Origin: Rossellomorea aquimaris
GTDB taxonomy: Bacteria > Bacillota > Bacilli > Bacillales > Bacillaceae_B
Length of the DNA: 64,000 nt
Direction: 5' to 3'
Assembly (NCBI RefSeq): GCF_001877785.1
Contig: NZ_MINN01000128.1
Span: 124,001 to 188,000, forward strand
Shown here: in pieces, positions 27,847-37,417 of the stretch
Numbering within the stretch: position 1 is the first letter of the stretch
Layout of the letters: every line of letters begins with the position of its first letter
Translations under genes and position numbers: made by a program
The notes under the pieces: generated by a model
What the model was told of the DNA's origin: nothing
Database searches by the model: none
Seen by the model: only the letters and a program-made list of their open reading frames with translations

Positions 27847-27972
27847 ATGGGAGCAGCTCTTCCTAGTTCTTGCATTTTGGATTGGCTTCGCAGCCTTATC
27901 TGCTGGGTTCTCGGTTTATTGGGCAACGTATTAACCTGCCTGAGAAACGGAGTATGTAACACCACTGCTTAA
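27847..27972 (+). CDS. 41-residue Cys-containing hydrophobic peptide, unknown function
   Basis: A short reading frame of 41 codons with an excellent ribosome site (AAAGGAGGG, 27832-27840) and its own very strong terminator 10 bp after the stop. The peptide starts MGAALPSSCILDWL, has one hydrophobic helix (about 10-32), four Cys (9, 19, 31, 37) and ends GVCNTTA. I do not recognise it. It could be a small membrane protein, toxin, spore peptide or peptide precursor; no modification or export genes lie next to it. Confidence 0.6.
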   Translation: MGAALPSSCILDWLRSLICWVLGLLGNVLTCLRNGVCNTTA

Positions 27973-27981
27973 TCCGGCCCG

Positions 27982-28016
27982 GGAGGAATCCCGGTCACGG
28001 CCGGGTTCCTCCTTTT
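27982..28016 (+). terminator. intrinsic terminator of the small peptide gene
   Basis: GGAGGAA(T)CCCGG pairs with CCGGGTTCCTCC around TCACGG, followed by TTTT. Confidence 0.9.
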
Positions 28017-28119
28017 AAATAAAGGATATTCTACAAGTTTAAGACGGACCGCATCAGGGAAGATTACGGGAAAGTTGAACATTTTCAGCTGGAGACTTTC
28101 TAAACAGGGTGGGAACGGA

Positions 28120-29508
28120 ATGCGATACATACTTAAAAAACTGCCCTCGCAGGCAAAACGATTTTCAAGGATGACGAAACTGGAAAAGTGGAGCGTCCTT
28201 TATTCTAATTTGTGGTTGACTCCCATGATTTATGCGCTGCTCTCCCTCATATTCGTCTTCGTGACGCTTTGGGCGGATCTTGAAATGAACGTCTACAAAG
28301 GGATGCCTTCGTTCTTAAAGGTCGACTACGCTTTGACCAAGACGATTCTGAGTACATTGACTGCAGGGATCTTATCACTTACCACATTTACCTTTTACGG
28401 CGTTCTTGGGGCACTGTCCACGTTTTCCAGTCAGTTCTCCCCGAGGATCCTTAAGAACTTCATGATGAATAAAGTGACCCAGCGGACGCTCGGGATCTTC
28501 AGCGGCAGCTTCCTATATGTGTTATTTTGTTTGTTTTTCATCAACGAAGATACGGCTCAGGCATATAGTCTGATTCCGTCTGCAGCTGTACTTACGGCCC
28601 TGCTTACGATCAGTACCTTCGCAATCTTCATCAATCATATCGTCAACTGGCTTCAGGTGACCAATCTGACAGAACAGATCAAGCAGGAATCCGTGAACAT
28701 TATTGAAAGTTCGCTTGTCAATGAATTGAAGCCGCATAAGGCAGAAAAACCCGATGATGTAAAAATGCAGGTGCCAGGCGGTGAAGGAAAGCAGATGTAT
28801 GCCAAACAGTCCGGATATCTGCAGAAGACCTACTTCAATGCATTGATTCGGCAGGCAGCCGAGGACAATCTGATCATCCGGCTGGACAACCGAATCGGAA
28901 GCTTCGTCTTCCGGTCAACGCCGGTTTTGACGTACTGGCACCCGTCACCTGATTTTGAGCTGGATGAAGGACTCTACTCAGGGATGTTTGAGATTGGTAA
29001 AAATCAAACGGAAGTCCAGGATATCGAATTCAGCATCAATAAATTCGTGGAAATCGCCATCCGGGCACTCGGGAATGATGACCCTAAGACCGCAACGAAT
29101 ATCATCTATCAAATCGGAGACCTTCTTATTCAAATTTCGGAAATGGAAGTATTCTCACCTTATCTCACAGATGAAGACGGGAATCTGCGGGTCATCCTCA
29201 AAAATCTGACCTATGCAGATTATCTTTACCGGGGGTTTGCATCGATCCGACACTATGCGAAAAAGGATGCCGTCATCACGGGTGAACTGCTGTCCGTTCT
29301 GAATGCCATTGCTCATGCGATTGATGAAAAGGATCATAAGCATGTTTGGGACTTCACCAAGTACACAATCAGCGGCTTTGAACAAGGACTGCTTTATGAC
29401 CTGGATATGTACCGCTTCAGAGATCTTCTGAAAGATATTGCGGAAACGACCGGGAATGAGGATGGATGTAAAGAGCTGATGGATAAATTGGACGACAAGG
29501 CCAATTGA
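28120..29508 (+). CDS. DUF2254 membrane protein
   Basis: A 462-residue protein with four hydrophobic helices in the first ~190 residues and a long soluble C-terminal part. TFTFYGVLGALSTFSSQFSPRIL and the later DPKTATNIIYQIGDLL fit the DUF2254 family, whose function is unknown. I chose ATG 28120 (MRYILKK) with GGGTGGGA upstream. A terminator lies beyond a dispersed repeat at its 3' side. Confidence 0.85.
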   Translation: MRYILKKLPSQAKRFSRMTKLEKWSVLYSNLWLTPMIYALLSLIFVFVTLWADLEMNVYKGMPSFLKVDYALTKTILSTLTAGILSLTTFTFYGVLGALSTFSSQFSPRILKNFMMNKVTQRTLGIFSGSFLYVLFCLFFINEDTAQAYSLIPSAAVLTALLTISTFAIFINHIVNWLQVTNLTEQIKQESVNIIESSLVNELKPHKAEKPDDVKMQVPGGEGKQMYAKQSGYLQKTYFNALIRQAAEDNLIIRLDNRIGSFVFRSTPVLTYWHPSPDFELDEGLYSGMFEIGKNQTEVQDIEFSINKFVEIAIRALGNDDPKTATNIIYQIGDLLIQISEMEVFSPYLTDEDGNLRVILKNLTYADYLYRGFASIRHYAKKDAVITGELLSVLNAIAHAIDEKDHKHVWDFTKYTISGFEQGLLYDLDMYRFRDLLKDIAETTGNEDGCKELMDKLDDKAN

Positions 29509-29524
29509 ATTTTACGAAAGGCTG

Positions 29525-29691
29525 TTTTCTAAAAGATTGTTGCTTTTCGTAAAGGGCTTGCAGCCTGAATATAGCTTGTGGACGTGCTCTTTTCCAACTC
29601 CAGTTCAAACAACAAAAGGACGGACAAGCCGAAAATACCCAAGTTCCGGTATTTTCTTGTGTGCAAAGCAACAAAATATGCGAAAAGAGCG
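29525..29691. repeat. dispersed repeat family B, copy 1 (167 bp)
   Basis: Very similar to 53603-53769: shared blocks CTTGCAGCCTGAATATAGCT, TGTGGACGTGCTCTTTTC and GAAAATACCCAAGTTCCGG. The internal GCTCTTTTC pairs with GAAAAGAGC at the right end. It is noncoding and sits just after a gene, as the other copy does. Confidence 0.9.
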
Positions 29692-29700
29692 TTACGAAAA

Positions 29701-29733
29701 AAAGAACTGCAGTCTTCAGGCAGTTCTTTTTTT
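29701..29733. terminator. bidirectional terminator
   Basis: AAAGAACTGC pairs with GCAGTTCTTT, with T runs on both strands, between the convergent DUF2254 and glycosyltransferase genes. Confidence 0.85.
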
Positions 29734-30888
29734 ATGGGATTTCCCTCAAATATAAGTCAAATAATCGTTCGGCACAGCGTTCCCAGGTGAAATGGTGATG
29801 AACGGCTGAACGTGCATTACTGCCAATTTCCTTTTGGAGCTGCTGGTTTGAAAGGAGAGCTTCTGTGTGGTGGATCAGACCCTCTTCCAGTTGATTCAGT
29901 TCAATCAAATAGCCTGTCTTTCCATGCTCGATAATCTCTTTCATCCCTCCTGCCTTTGAAGCGATGACCGGGACGCCGCAGGCCATTGCTTCCACATTGA
30001 CCAGACCGAATGCCTCTTTTCCCGTCGAAGGGACATAGGCAATGTCTGCCAGCTGGAACCATTGTTGAATGGAAGAATGGGGGATGAACGGGATGAATTT
30101 GACGTGACCTGGGAATCTTTCCGCCGTTTCTTCAAGCTTAAGGACATATTTCGTTTTTCGGGCACTGGAATATGAGGCACTTCCGACGATGACAAGACAG
30201 ATATCCGGATGTTTTTTGATAAGTGCCGGCATGACATTCAAGAGATGATGGATCCCTTTCATTTTACGGAGGCGTCCCACGTACAAGAGGACCTTCCTGC
30301 TTTCAAGATTCTGTATTTTTTTGAACGCCTTCCTAGGTTTTTTTAAGTTGGAAAGCCATTTTGACCGAAACTGTGCAGTGTCCACGCCGAGGTGATTCAC
30401 AAAGACTTTATCTTTTGTACAACCTGTTCTCTGGATGATGATTTCTTTCAGGAATTCACTATTCACCACCACCCTGTCCGCCATCCTGATGCATCGGATC
30501 AATTCTTCTTTAGGGAGAGCAGGAGGTGAAATGAAAGCAGTGGAATGAAGTGACAGAACAATCTTCTGATAGGGCAGCAGACTCCTCAGAAGCTGCACGT
30601 ACCGCGGCCTGTTTTCCACTTGGATGATATCGGGGGCAATCTCTTTTATCATGGGAAGGCATTTTATGACATACTCCTGCCAATGCTTGAACCGGAAGCG
30701 GTAATACGCGGTCCCGCCGATCGTTTCCCTTTGCGGAAATCCTTTTGCCTGTCTGCAATGTGGACATCCGCCTTTCCGTGCAATGCGGCTGCCACTTTCT
30801 CCACGACCGTCTCTACTGAACTTGATTCCGGGGAGGGGATCGGAAACGAACCCGGGGTCAGGAAGAGCACCTTGGGCTTATCAGTCAT
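29732..30888 (-). pseudogene. GT4-family glycosyltransferase, frameshifted (CotSA-like)
   Basis: Two frames make one GT-B glycosyltransferase. The N-terminus starts at 30888 (ATG after AAGGAAGGTGA) with PKVLFLTPGSFPIPSPESSSV and runs to DRQK. The frame then changes at a T-run (30743-30746, AAAA in the mRNA sense) and continues as GFPQRETIGGTAYYRF to the end at 29732, with LYVGRLRKMKG and the EX7E-like EAFGLVNVEAMACGVPVIASKAGG. One extra A in that run would restore a ~386-aa protein. It is either a real frameshift or a homopolymer sequencing error. It heads a spore-coat-type cluster, divergent from a YheC/YheD gene. Confidence 0.85.
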
Positions 30889-31107
30889 TCATTATTCACC
30901 TTCCTTCTTCATATATGCTCCCATCATATTCAGTTTGCCTCTTATGTTGCAGGTGATATTTGACTGGAATACCAACCCGGAATTCCCGCACTGGCGGATA
31001 CCAGCCCCTGTTTGCCAGCTGCCTATACGCTTCCTGTCCAAACTGAATATAGTTGTTAAAAAGAGTGAAGAAGAAAAAAGAAAACGATTAAACTGGAGGA
31101 ATTGTGT

Positions 31108-32193
31108 TTGAAAAGATATATAGGGATCATGATCGGAGCTGCCGTCTTCAGGGGGATTCCAAAAGGGCAGACTGCATTCGAACATCTGCCTTTTTATGAA
31201 GAAGCCGGAAAAAAATACGGTGTGACTCCATGTTATTTCCGTTTCGAAGACATCACCCCTGGTGTCAGACAGGTGAATGCTTATGTGAAAAATGAACAGG
31301 GGACCTACATCCTGCAGGCGGTTCCGAGGCCTGACGTCATCCACAATAGAGTATTCAAATTGAAACCGGCCCAAAGGAGAAAAATCAAAAAGCTGAAAAA
31401 AGAAGGAATCATCTTTTTCAATGAATATAACCGCTACAGAAAGCTGAAGGTCAATGACATTCTCTTCGGGGATCCATTACTCCGGCCGCATGTCCCGGAA
31501 ACACTGAGGGCGGATGAGAAGAGTGTGAAGCTGATGATGAAAAAACACGATGAACTGATTCTGAAGCCGAACAGCGGGACCCTCGGACTCGGCATCGTCA
31601 AACTTTCCAAAAGGAGCGGCGGGGTATGGGAACTGACCCTTAGGGAAAAAGATTCTCTGATCAGTGAATGTTTCTCTGAAACATTTCCCCCGAGATTGAA
31701 AGAACTGCTTTCAAGAAAGAATGTCATCGTCCAGCAGCGGATTCCGCTTGCCAAAAGCAGGGGCGGTGTATTCGATATGAGGGTGTCGGTACAAAAGAAC
31801 AGGGTAGGAGTCTGGCAGGTTTCAGGCATTGTGGGAAAGGTGGCGAAAAAAGGCTGGTACATGACCAATGTAGCCCGCGGCGGATCTTGCCGTACCTTCC
31901 GCGAGCTAATGGAAGATCTTCCGCATCTTACACCTGAAGGAGTATATGAAAATATGGAAGGACTCGCCATCAGTGCTGCCGGGCTGCTCGAAAAGCATCT
32001 TCCCCCCTTGGCAGATCTCGGTTTTGATATGGGGATCACGGAAGAAGGATTTCCAATGTTCATCGAGTGCAACTGCAGGGATTTAAGGTACTCTTTCAAA
32101 AATGCGGGCATGATGGAGGAATGGAAGAACACACATGTTTCTCCGGTAGGATATGCCTGTCATCTATTGGAAGCCGCAGAAGCCCGGGGTTGA
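31108..32193 (+). CDS. YheC/YheD family ATP-grasp protein (spore coat associated)
   Basis: A 361-residue protein with a C-terminal ATP-grasp fold: LILKPNSGTLGLGIV, VIVQQRIPLAKSRGGVFDMRV and a metal site FIECNCRDLRYS. YheC and YheD of B. subtilis are ATP-grasp proteins linked to the spore coat. I chose TTG 31108, seven bases after GGAGGA; a TTG at 31102 would add two residues. A terminator follows at 32202. Confidence 0.85.
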   Translation: MKRYIGIMIGAAVFRGIPKGQTAFEHLPFYEEAGKKYGVTPCYFRFEDITPGVRQVNAYVKNEQGTYILQAVPRPDVIHNRVFKLKPAQRRKIKKLKKEGIIFFNEYNRYRKLKVNDILFGDPLLRPHVPETLRADEKSVKLMMKKHDELILKPNSGTLGLGIVKLSKRSGGVWELTLREKDSLISECFSETFPPRLKELLSRKNVIVQQRIPLAKSRGGVFDMRVSVQKNRVGVWQVSGIVGKVAKKGWYMTNVARGGSCRTFRELMEDLPHLTPEGVYENMEGLAISAAGLLEKHLPPLADLGFDMGITEEGFPMFIECNCRDLRYSFKNAGMMEEWKNTHVSPVGYACHLLEAAEARG

Positions 32194-32201
32194 CAGTAAA
32201 T

Positions 32202-32220
32202 GCCGGAAAACCGGCTTTTT
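32202..32220 (+). terminator. short intrinsic terminator
   Basis: GCCGG-AAAA-CCGGC followed by TTTTT. Confidence 0.75.
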
Positions 32221-32327
32221 ACTATGTGCATCCGCCGTTACAGAGATTGGGTCGGCCAATACTATGGATAAAGAATGGAATTTTAATAAAATTATAGATT
32301 CATCATCTATCATTAGAGGTGACAACA

Positions 32328-33110
32328 TTGACAGGAACTAAATTATCAGTGATCATCCCGACAAAGAATGAGTCGAATATGATCGGCAGCGTAATGGAAG
32401 AAATCTCCAAACTGAATCCGTTTGAAATTATCGTTGTCGATAATGGATCCACGGATGACACAAAGGCAATCGTCAAGAAACATGGAGGAAAGGTAATCGA
32501 GTATCCATATGCTCTTGGGAGGAATGTACCAAGGGCGATCGGTGCCTACTATGCAAGGGGTGATATCCTGCTCTTTACCGATGGAGATCAAGTCCTGTCT
32601 GCCAAAAAGCTAAGACCGTTCATTAAGGCGATCGAAGACGGTGCTGATATCACACTGAATGATTTCAGGTATTTGCTGAAACTCAAGAAAAGACCACACT
32701 GTACGGCTGTCGCAAGGAAGGGACTGAATCTCCTTCTGAATAAATCGGAACATGATATCGATTCATTCATCTCCATCCCGCATGCGATGAACAGGCGTGC
32801 AATTGAAGCTATCGGCTGGTGGAACCTTGCCGAAACGGGGGTGGCGAATGGAGAGGCGATGATGAGCGGGCTGAAAATCGTTTCCCCGTCGTTCATCAAT
32901 GTATTGAAAAACAATGCCAGAAGAAAGGCGGCCAGGGTGAAGTCCCCAAGCTCTCCGTTCTCGATCACACATGATGAAATACTTGGTGATCAAGCTCTTG
33001 GTGTGAATTATTTAATTGAAAAAAAGGGACAAGGGGCGGGTTTTCAGATGACCGTCTATATGAAGGACTCCCAGATCATCTTGAGACTGCCGCAGGAAAC
33101 CGCGCTGTAA
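32328..33110 (+). CDS. family 2 glycosyltransferase
   Basis: A 260-residue GT-A glycosyltransferase: LSVIIPTKNESNMIGSV nucleotide-binding start, VDNGSTDD, and FTDGDQ in the DXD position. I chose TTG 32328 six bases after AGAGGTGA; GTG 32319 overlaps that site. Its C-terminal part (DEILGDQALGVNYLIEKKG) resembles that of the next protein, so the two look like diverged tandem copies. No signal peptide. Confidence 0.85.
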   Translation: MTGTKLSVIIPTKNESNMIGSVMEEISKLNPFEIIVVDNGSTDDTKAIVKKHGGKVIEYPYALGRNVPRAIGAYYARGDILLFTDGDQVLSAKKLRPFIKAIEDGADITLNDFRYLLKLKKRPHCTAVARKGLNLLLNKSEHDIDSFISIPHAMNRRAIEAIGWWNLAETGVANGEAMMSGLKIVSPSFINVLKNNARRKAARVKSPSSPFSITHDEILGDQALGVNYLIEKKGQGAGFQMTVYMKDSQIILRLPQETAL

Positions 33111-33190
33111 AACGTTCAGCAGTCATCGCAGCCACAAAGCGAAGGGAGGCCTCAATCCCGCTCCTGGTCAACCGGCTGACTGAAGCTAAA

Positions 33191-33844
33191 GTGAAGGAAA
33201 TCATCATCGTGACGGATAAACAAGATTCCAAGACTGAACGATGGGGGAAAGACCCGCGCGTGCAGCTCATCACCATCACCGGCAGGGAAGGCTTATTCTA
33301 TGAGCGGTTCGCTGCCGCCCGGCAAACATCGGGAAAGAGCGTATTATTCATGGATGGCAATTATCCGCTTAGCGTAAAAGAGATTAATCGATTTTATAAA
33401 AAAGCAGAGTCAGGCAGGGACCTGACACTCAACAATAAAGGATATTTACTAGGGGAATACCCGATGAATGCAAAAACGTCGATTCATTACTTCCTGAACA
33501 TTCTTTTAAAGCGTCCGAAGCTCCTTAATCATTCCCTCACTGAATATCCCCATGCTATTAGCCGGAAGCTACTCCACAGCCTTGATCCGGAAGATTTGAT
33601 GAAACCACCTGTGGCCTATGTGAAAGCGGTGCTGTCAGGCTTCAAGATTTCAGCCCCGGTAAGAGTAAAGACCGCAGAAGGGGATGTCAGGTGCGATGAA
33701 GTGTTCCTGGGTGACCATGTTGAAGCCATCGGGCTGCTGTTGAATGAAAGAGGGGAGAAAGCGGGATTTCTTGACGGGAAAAAGCATGAAGCCATTGTTG
33801 AATTGAGAGAAGAGGAGGGTAAGGTCAATGGGGGAGATGAATAA
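33191..33844 (+). CDS. glycosyltransferase-like protein, 5' end without a normal start codon
   Basis: The first ATG/GTG/TTG in this frame is GTG 33191 (217 aa), but coding clearly extends upstream: the frame from about 33107 reads VKRSAVIAATKRREASIPLL, a typical GT-A first strand, and is open back to 33020. No ATG, GTG or TTG exists there; CAGGAAA, a fair ribosome site, lies eight bases before a GTA at 33107. Either the start codon was lost, a rare start is used, or an indel separates it from the previous gene. FMDGNYP and the C-terminus match the preceding GT2 protein. Confidence 0.6.
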   Translation: MKEIIIVTDKQDSKTERWGKDPRVQLITITGREGLFYERFAAARQTSGKSVLFMDGNYPLSVKEINRFYKKAESGRDLTLNNKGYLLGEYPMNAKTSIHYFLNILLKRPKLLNHSLTEYPHAISRKLLHSLDPEDLMKPPVAYVKAVLSGFKISAPVRVKTAEGDVRCDEVFLGDHVEAIGLLLNERGEKAGFLDGKKHEAIVELREEEGKVNGGDE

Positions 33845-35096
33845 AAAAGCGGCAATTGTCGGCCTGGGCTACGTCGGGATCCCGCTTGCCGAGCTGTTCT
33901 TGAAGGGAGGGTGGGAAGTGTTCGGCATCGATGTGGACGCCGGCAAAATTGAAAGCTTGTTGAAGCATAGAAGTTACCTCAGCGATTATACCGACGAGGA
34001 GATAAAAGGATTGTTTTCAAGGGGTCTCTTCCATCCCGGTACGTCCTATGAGGTGATCAGTAAAGTAGATACGGTGATCTTGTGCATCCCGACGCCCCTG
34101 ACCCCCGATCACAAGCCCGATTTGACTTTTTTGAAAAAGGCACTGGCAGGCTGCGTCCCATTTCTCCAGAAGGATCAGCTCATGATTTTGGAGAGCTCCA
34201 CCTATCCGGGGACCACCGAGGAAGTGCTGTGTCCTGAAATCGGAGCCTGCGGGTTCACGCTGGGGAAAGACTATTATGCGGCCTACTCCCCTGAGAGAAT
34301 CGATCCAGGGAACAAAGTGTACTCGCTGCACCAGATCCCTAAAGTAATCGGGGGCATGACAGAAGAATGCACGAGAAGGGCAGCCGAAGCATACGGATCC
34401 ATTTTTGACAGCATCGTACCCGTTTCATCTCCGAGGGCGGCGGAGATGTGCAAGCTGGTCGAGAATTCCCAGAGGCTGATCAATATTTCGTTCATGAATG
34501 AGCTTCTCTTGCTTTCATCCAAACTGGATCTTGATCTCTGGGAAGTCATAGATGCAGCCGGCACCAAACCGTTCGGCTTCACCCCCTATTATCCCGGACC
34601 TGGAATCGGCGGCCACTGTATCCCAGTTGATCCCATGTACCTGTTATGGAAAGCAGAACAAAGCGAGTTAAATCTGTCGCTCATAAAAGAAGCACACAGG
34701 ATTAACGAAGCCATGCCCCATTACGTGATCAGTAAAATCGAAAAACTTACCGGAAGTGGAACCATTAAAGGGAAGTGCATTTTTATCATCGGCGCTGCCT
34801 ATAAGAAAAATGTAAATGATGCACGGGAGTCATCGGCGCTCAAAATCATGGACCTCCTCCTTAAAAAGGGGGCCAAAATCCAGTACCACGATCCGTACAT
34901 CCCCGAACTCCAAGTGAATGGATATACCCTTGAGACGATAGATCTCACAGAGGATGTTCTATCCCGGGCCGATCTTACCCTCATTCACACCAATCACTCT
35001 TCCCTTGATTATGAAACCATCGCTCAATTCTCCAATTGCATCCTCGATACACGTCATGTGCTCGAATTGGCCAATCCCAAAGTGAATTATTTATAA
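33828..35096 (+). CDS. UDP-sugar 6-dehydrogenase (UDP-glucose/UDP-ManNAc type)
   Basis: A 422-residue NAD-dependent dehydrogenase that oxidises a UDP-sugar to the uronic acid. It has Rossmann GLGYVGIPLA near the start, the middle-domain motif LVENSQRLINISFMNEL, the catalytic Cys in GPGIGGHCIPVDP (about Cys264) and a second Rossmann domain (GAAYKKNVNDARES). The GHCIPVDP form and length favour the UDP-N-acetylmannosamine/galactosamine branch. It overlaps the previous gene by 17 bp; ATG 33837 is an alternative start. It probably supplies sugar for spore-surface polysaccharide. Confidence 0.9.
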   Translation: MGEMNKKAAIVGLGYVGIPLAELFLKGGWEVFGIDVDAGKIESLLKHRSYLSDYTDEEIKGLFSRGLFHPGTSYEVISKVDTVILCIPTPLTPDHKPDLTFLKKALAGCVPFLQKDQLMILESSTYPGTTEEVLCPEIGACGFTLGKDYYAAYSPERIDPGNKVYSLHQIPKVIGGMTEECTRRAAEAYGSIFDSIVPVSSPRAAEMCKLVENSQRLINISFMNELLLLSSKLDLDLWEVIDAAGTKPFGFTPYYPGPGIGGHCIPVDPMYLLWKAEQSELNLSLIKEAHRINEAMPHYVISKIEKLTGSGTIKGKCIFIIGAAYKKNVNDARESSALKIMDLLLKKGAKIQYHDPYIPELQVNGYTLETIDLTEDVLSRADLTLIHTNHSSLDYETIAQFSNCILDTRHVLELANPKVNYL

Positions 35097-35172
35097 AAAA
35101 AACCGCCCTTGTGGCAACCCATGCATTCTTTTCATAAAAATAATCAATAAAGAAGTTGAAGGAATGAAAAAG

Positions 35173-36366
35173 ATGCAGACGATTGTTTTCCTTGGAAGCA
35201 GGGGATACGGCACCAGTCATGAAGCGATAAAGACAGCAAAAGAACTTGGCTGTTATACGGTTTTGATTTCAGATCGATATCGCTCTGGACTCACTGAAGC
35301 GGATGAACTCATCTGTGTGCCGGATTTAGCAGAAAGAAATGAAATCTTGGTCCGTCTCAAGAAACTTGAGGACAAGGGAAACCGTATAGCTGCCTGCCTG
35401 AGCTTCATCGATCCGTATGTATCCTGTGCGGCTCAGCTTTCAGAGGAGCTGGGACTTGGGGATTTCTCATCGGGAGCATTGGCACTGGCCGAAGACAAAA
35501 CGGCAGTCAGGAATAAATTGAAGGGTCTAAAATCCTCCCCTTTCTTCTCCGTGATTGATAAGGGAATCGATATCCGTGGATTTGCACTCTGTCACGCTGA
35601 AAGATTTCCACTCATTCTGAAACCTTCTGTCTCCAATGGATCAAAAGATATAAAACTTGTGAAGTCGGAGGGGGAAATGAAGGAAGCATTGTACGCTTTT
35701 AAAGATAAGCAGCCGATTTTGGCAGAGGAATATCTGGACGGACCACAATACTTGATCGAAGCAGCCGTGTACAAAGGGGAAGTCCTCATCGCTGCAGTCA
35801 TCGAGCAGGAATGGAATGAATCTTTCATCATTACCGGTTATGCTTTTCCGGCAGAACTTTCCAGGGATGCTGCACTGTCACTTACCGATGCTGTCCGGGA
35901 TATCGTTCAGCACATTGGCATAGAACATGGTTCATGTCATCTCGAGATGCGGTACGTCAAAGGCAGGTGGAAGCTGGTTGAAATCAATCCCAGGATGTCA
36001 GGAGGTTGGATGAATAAGATCATTGAGACGGGAACAGGGGGTAACCTGCTGAAAGAAGTCCTCAAGATGCAGCTAGGTGAAGAACCAGTCTTCCATGAAT
36101 CCATTCCCCGCAGCACGTATGCCAGGTATTTGACCGTAAATACTGCCGGAAGACTTTTGCATATAAGCGGAATAGAGCAGGCGATGAACCTTGATGGGAT
36201 TGAGCATGTGCTGTTGAAGACCGAAAGAGGGTGTATTGTAAGGCCGCCAAAATCAATGGGGGACCGGTTTGCCTGCATTATTGCAGCTGCGGACACAATG
36301 CAGCATGCAAAGAAAGCCGCCAGGGATGCAGCGAAACGTTTGAGGTTGTATGTGGAACCTCTTTAG
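35173..36366 (+). CDS. ATP-grasp ligase (carbamoyl-phosphate-synthase-like)
   Basis: A 397-residue ATP-grasp enzyme: a pre-ATP-grasp Rossmann-like domain (TIVFLGSRGYGTSHEA), then FPLILKPSVSNGSKDIKLV, ILAEEYLDGPQYLIEA and the Mg site CHLEMRYVKGRWKLVEINPRMSGG. Such enzymes join carboxylates to amines (for example L-amino-acid ligases). I chose ATG 35173 nine bases after AAGGA; ATG 35164 is only one base away from that site. The substrate is unknown; the neighbours suggest a coat or capsule component. Confidence 0.85.
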   Translation: MQTIVFLGSRGYGTSHEAIKTAKELGCYTVLISDRYRSGLTEADELICVPDLAERNEILVRLKKLEDKGNRIAACLSFIDPYVSCAAQLSEELGLGDFSSGALALAEDKTAVRNKLKGLKSSPFFSVIDKGIDIRGFALCHAERFPLILKPSVSNGSKDIKLVKSEGEMKEALYAFKDKQPILAEEYLDGPQYLIEAAVYKGEVLIAAVIEQEWNESFIITGYAFPAELSRDAALSLTDAVRDIVQHIGIEHGSCHLEMRYVKGRWKLVEINPRMSGGWMNKIIETGTGGNLLKEVLKMQLGEEPVFHESIPRSTYARYLTVNTAGRLLHISGIEQAMNLDGIEHVLLKTERGCIVRPPKSMGDRFACIIAAADTMQHAKKAARDAAKRLRLYVEPL

Positions 36367-36378
36367 GGGGAATGAAAA

Positions 36379-37392
36379 ATGAAAATGGCAGGGATGCTGC
36401 ACCATCGTTCTCAGCCTCACCGGGTAAAAAAAGCATACGCGTGTGCTGCTGCAGCAAAATTGGAGGGGGTCCCTTTTTTCTACTTCACCTACAGCGGTGT
36501 GAATACAAAGGACAAGAAAATTAGTGGGTGGATGTATGAAGAAGGAAAGTGGAAAAAGAAGAAGCTGGGGTATCCTTGCGTTGTCATCAATCTCTCTAAT
36601 CCGAAAACAAAGAAACAGTCCAGCATTACAAAAGAATTAAAAAGGCACTGCATATTCACCAGCCATTCAGTCGGGAACAAAATGACAGTCTATCACAAGT
36701 TGAAGAATAAGAAGAAATATTCTTCTTATCTGATTCCTTCCCTGCCGCTCTCCGGTTTCGGAGAGGTGGCAGCTTCCTTTTTATCCCACAAGAAGCTTGT
36801 CATCAAGCCGTACTCCGGAAATAAGGGGAAAAATGTTTACTTTCTTGAAAGGGATGGCGATCACTACGTCATAACAGAAGGAAACTCCTCTCAAACATAC
36901 AGTCAAAATGAATTGGAAGTATGGATCCATCAGCTGCTGCTGGAAAACCGCTATCTGATTCAGCCTTTCATCCTTTGCAGGACAAAAATCGGATTGACGT
37001 ATGATATGCGGATTCATGTGCAGAAAAATGGAAGAGGGAAATGGGAGATCAACCTTATCTATCCACGCATCAGCGGGACGGGTAAGCTTGTCAGCAACGT
37101 GAGCAGCGGGGGATATCGGGGTGACTGGGTTCCATTTATGAAAGAGGAGTTCGGGGAAGAGTGGGAAGAGGTAAGGAGAAGGCTTGAATCATTTGCCGCT
37201 TCATTCCCGAAACATTTTGAAGCGCTTTATCCCCATTCATTTGATGAACTGGGTATAGATGTGGGAATCGATAAAGATTTGAAGTTGTGGCTTTTTGAAG
37301 TGAATTGGAGGCCGGGGAGCAAACACCGTGAATTCGAAGTGGCGAAGAGGCTCATACCCTATTGCAGGTATTTAATGAAGAAGAGTGGATAA
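36379..37392 (+). CDS. YheC/YheD family ATP-grasp protein, second copy
   Basis: A 337-residue protein with the same C-terminal ATP-grasp plan as the protein at 31108: LVIKPYSGNKGKNVYFL, YLIQPFILCRTKIGLTYDMRI and LWLFEVNWRPG. The N-terminal part differs, with AGMLHHRSQPHRVKKAYACA. AGGGGGAATG precedes the ATG, 12 bp after the ligase gene. Together with the ligase it suggests peptide-bond-like chemistry at the spore surface. Confidence 0.82.
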   Translation: MKMAGMLHHRSQPHRVKKAYACAAAAKLEGVPFFYFTYSGVNTKDKKISGWMYEEGKWKKKKLGYPCVVINLSNPKTKKQSSITKELKRHCIFTSHSVGNKMTVYHKLKNKKKYSSYLIPSLPLSGFGEVAASFLSHKKLVIKPYSGNKGKNVYFLERDGDHYVITEGNSSQTYSQNELEVWIHQLLLENRYLIQPFILCRTKIGLTYDMRIHVQKNGRGKWEINLIYPRISGTGKLVSNVSSGGYRGDWVPFMKEEFGEEWEEVRRRLESFAASFPKHFEALYPHSFDELGIDVGIDKDLKLWLFEVNWRPGSKHREFEVAKRLIPYCRYLMKKSG

Positions 37393-37417
37393 ACGTCCAT
37401 TTTGGCCACTCCCATAC

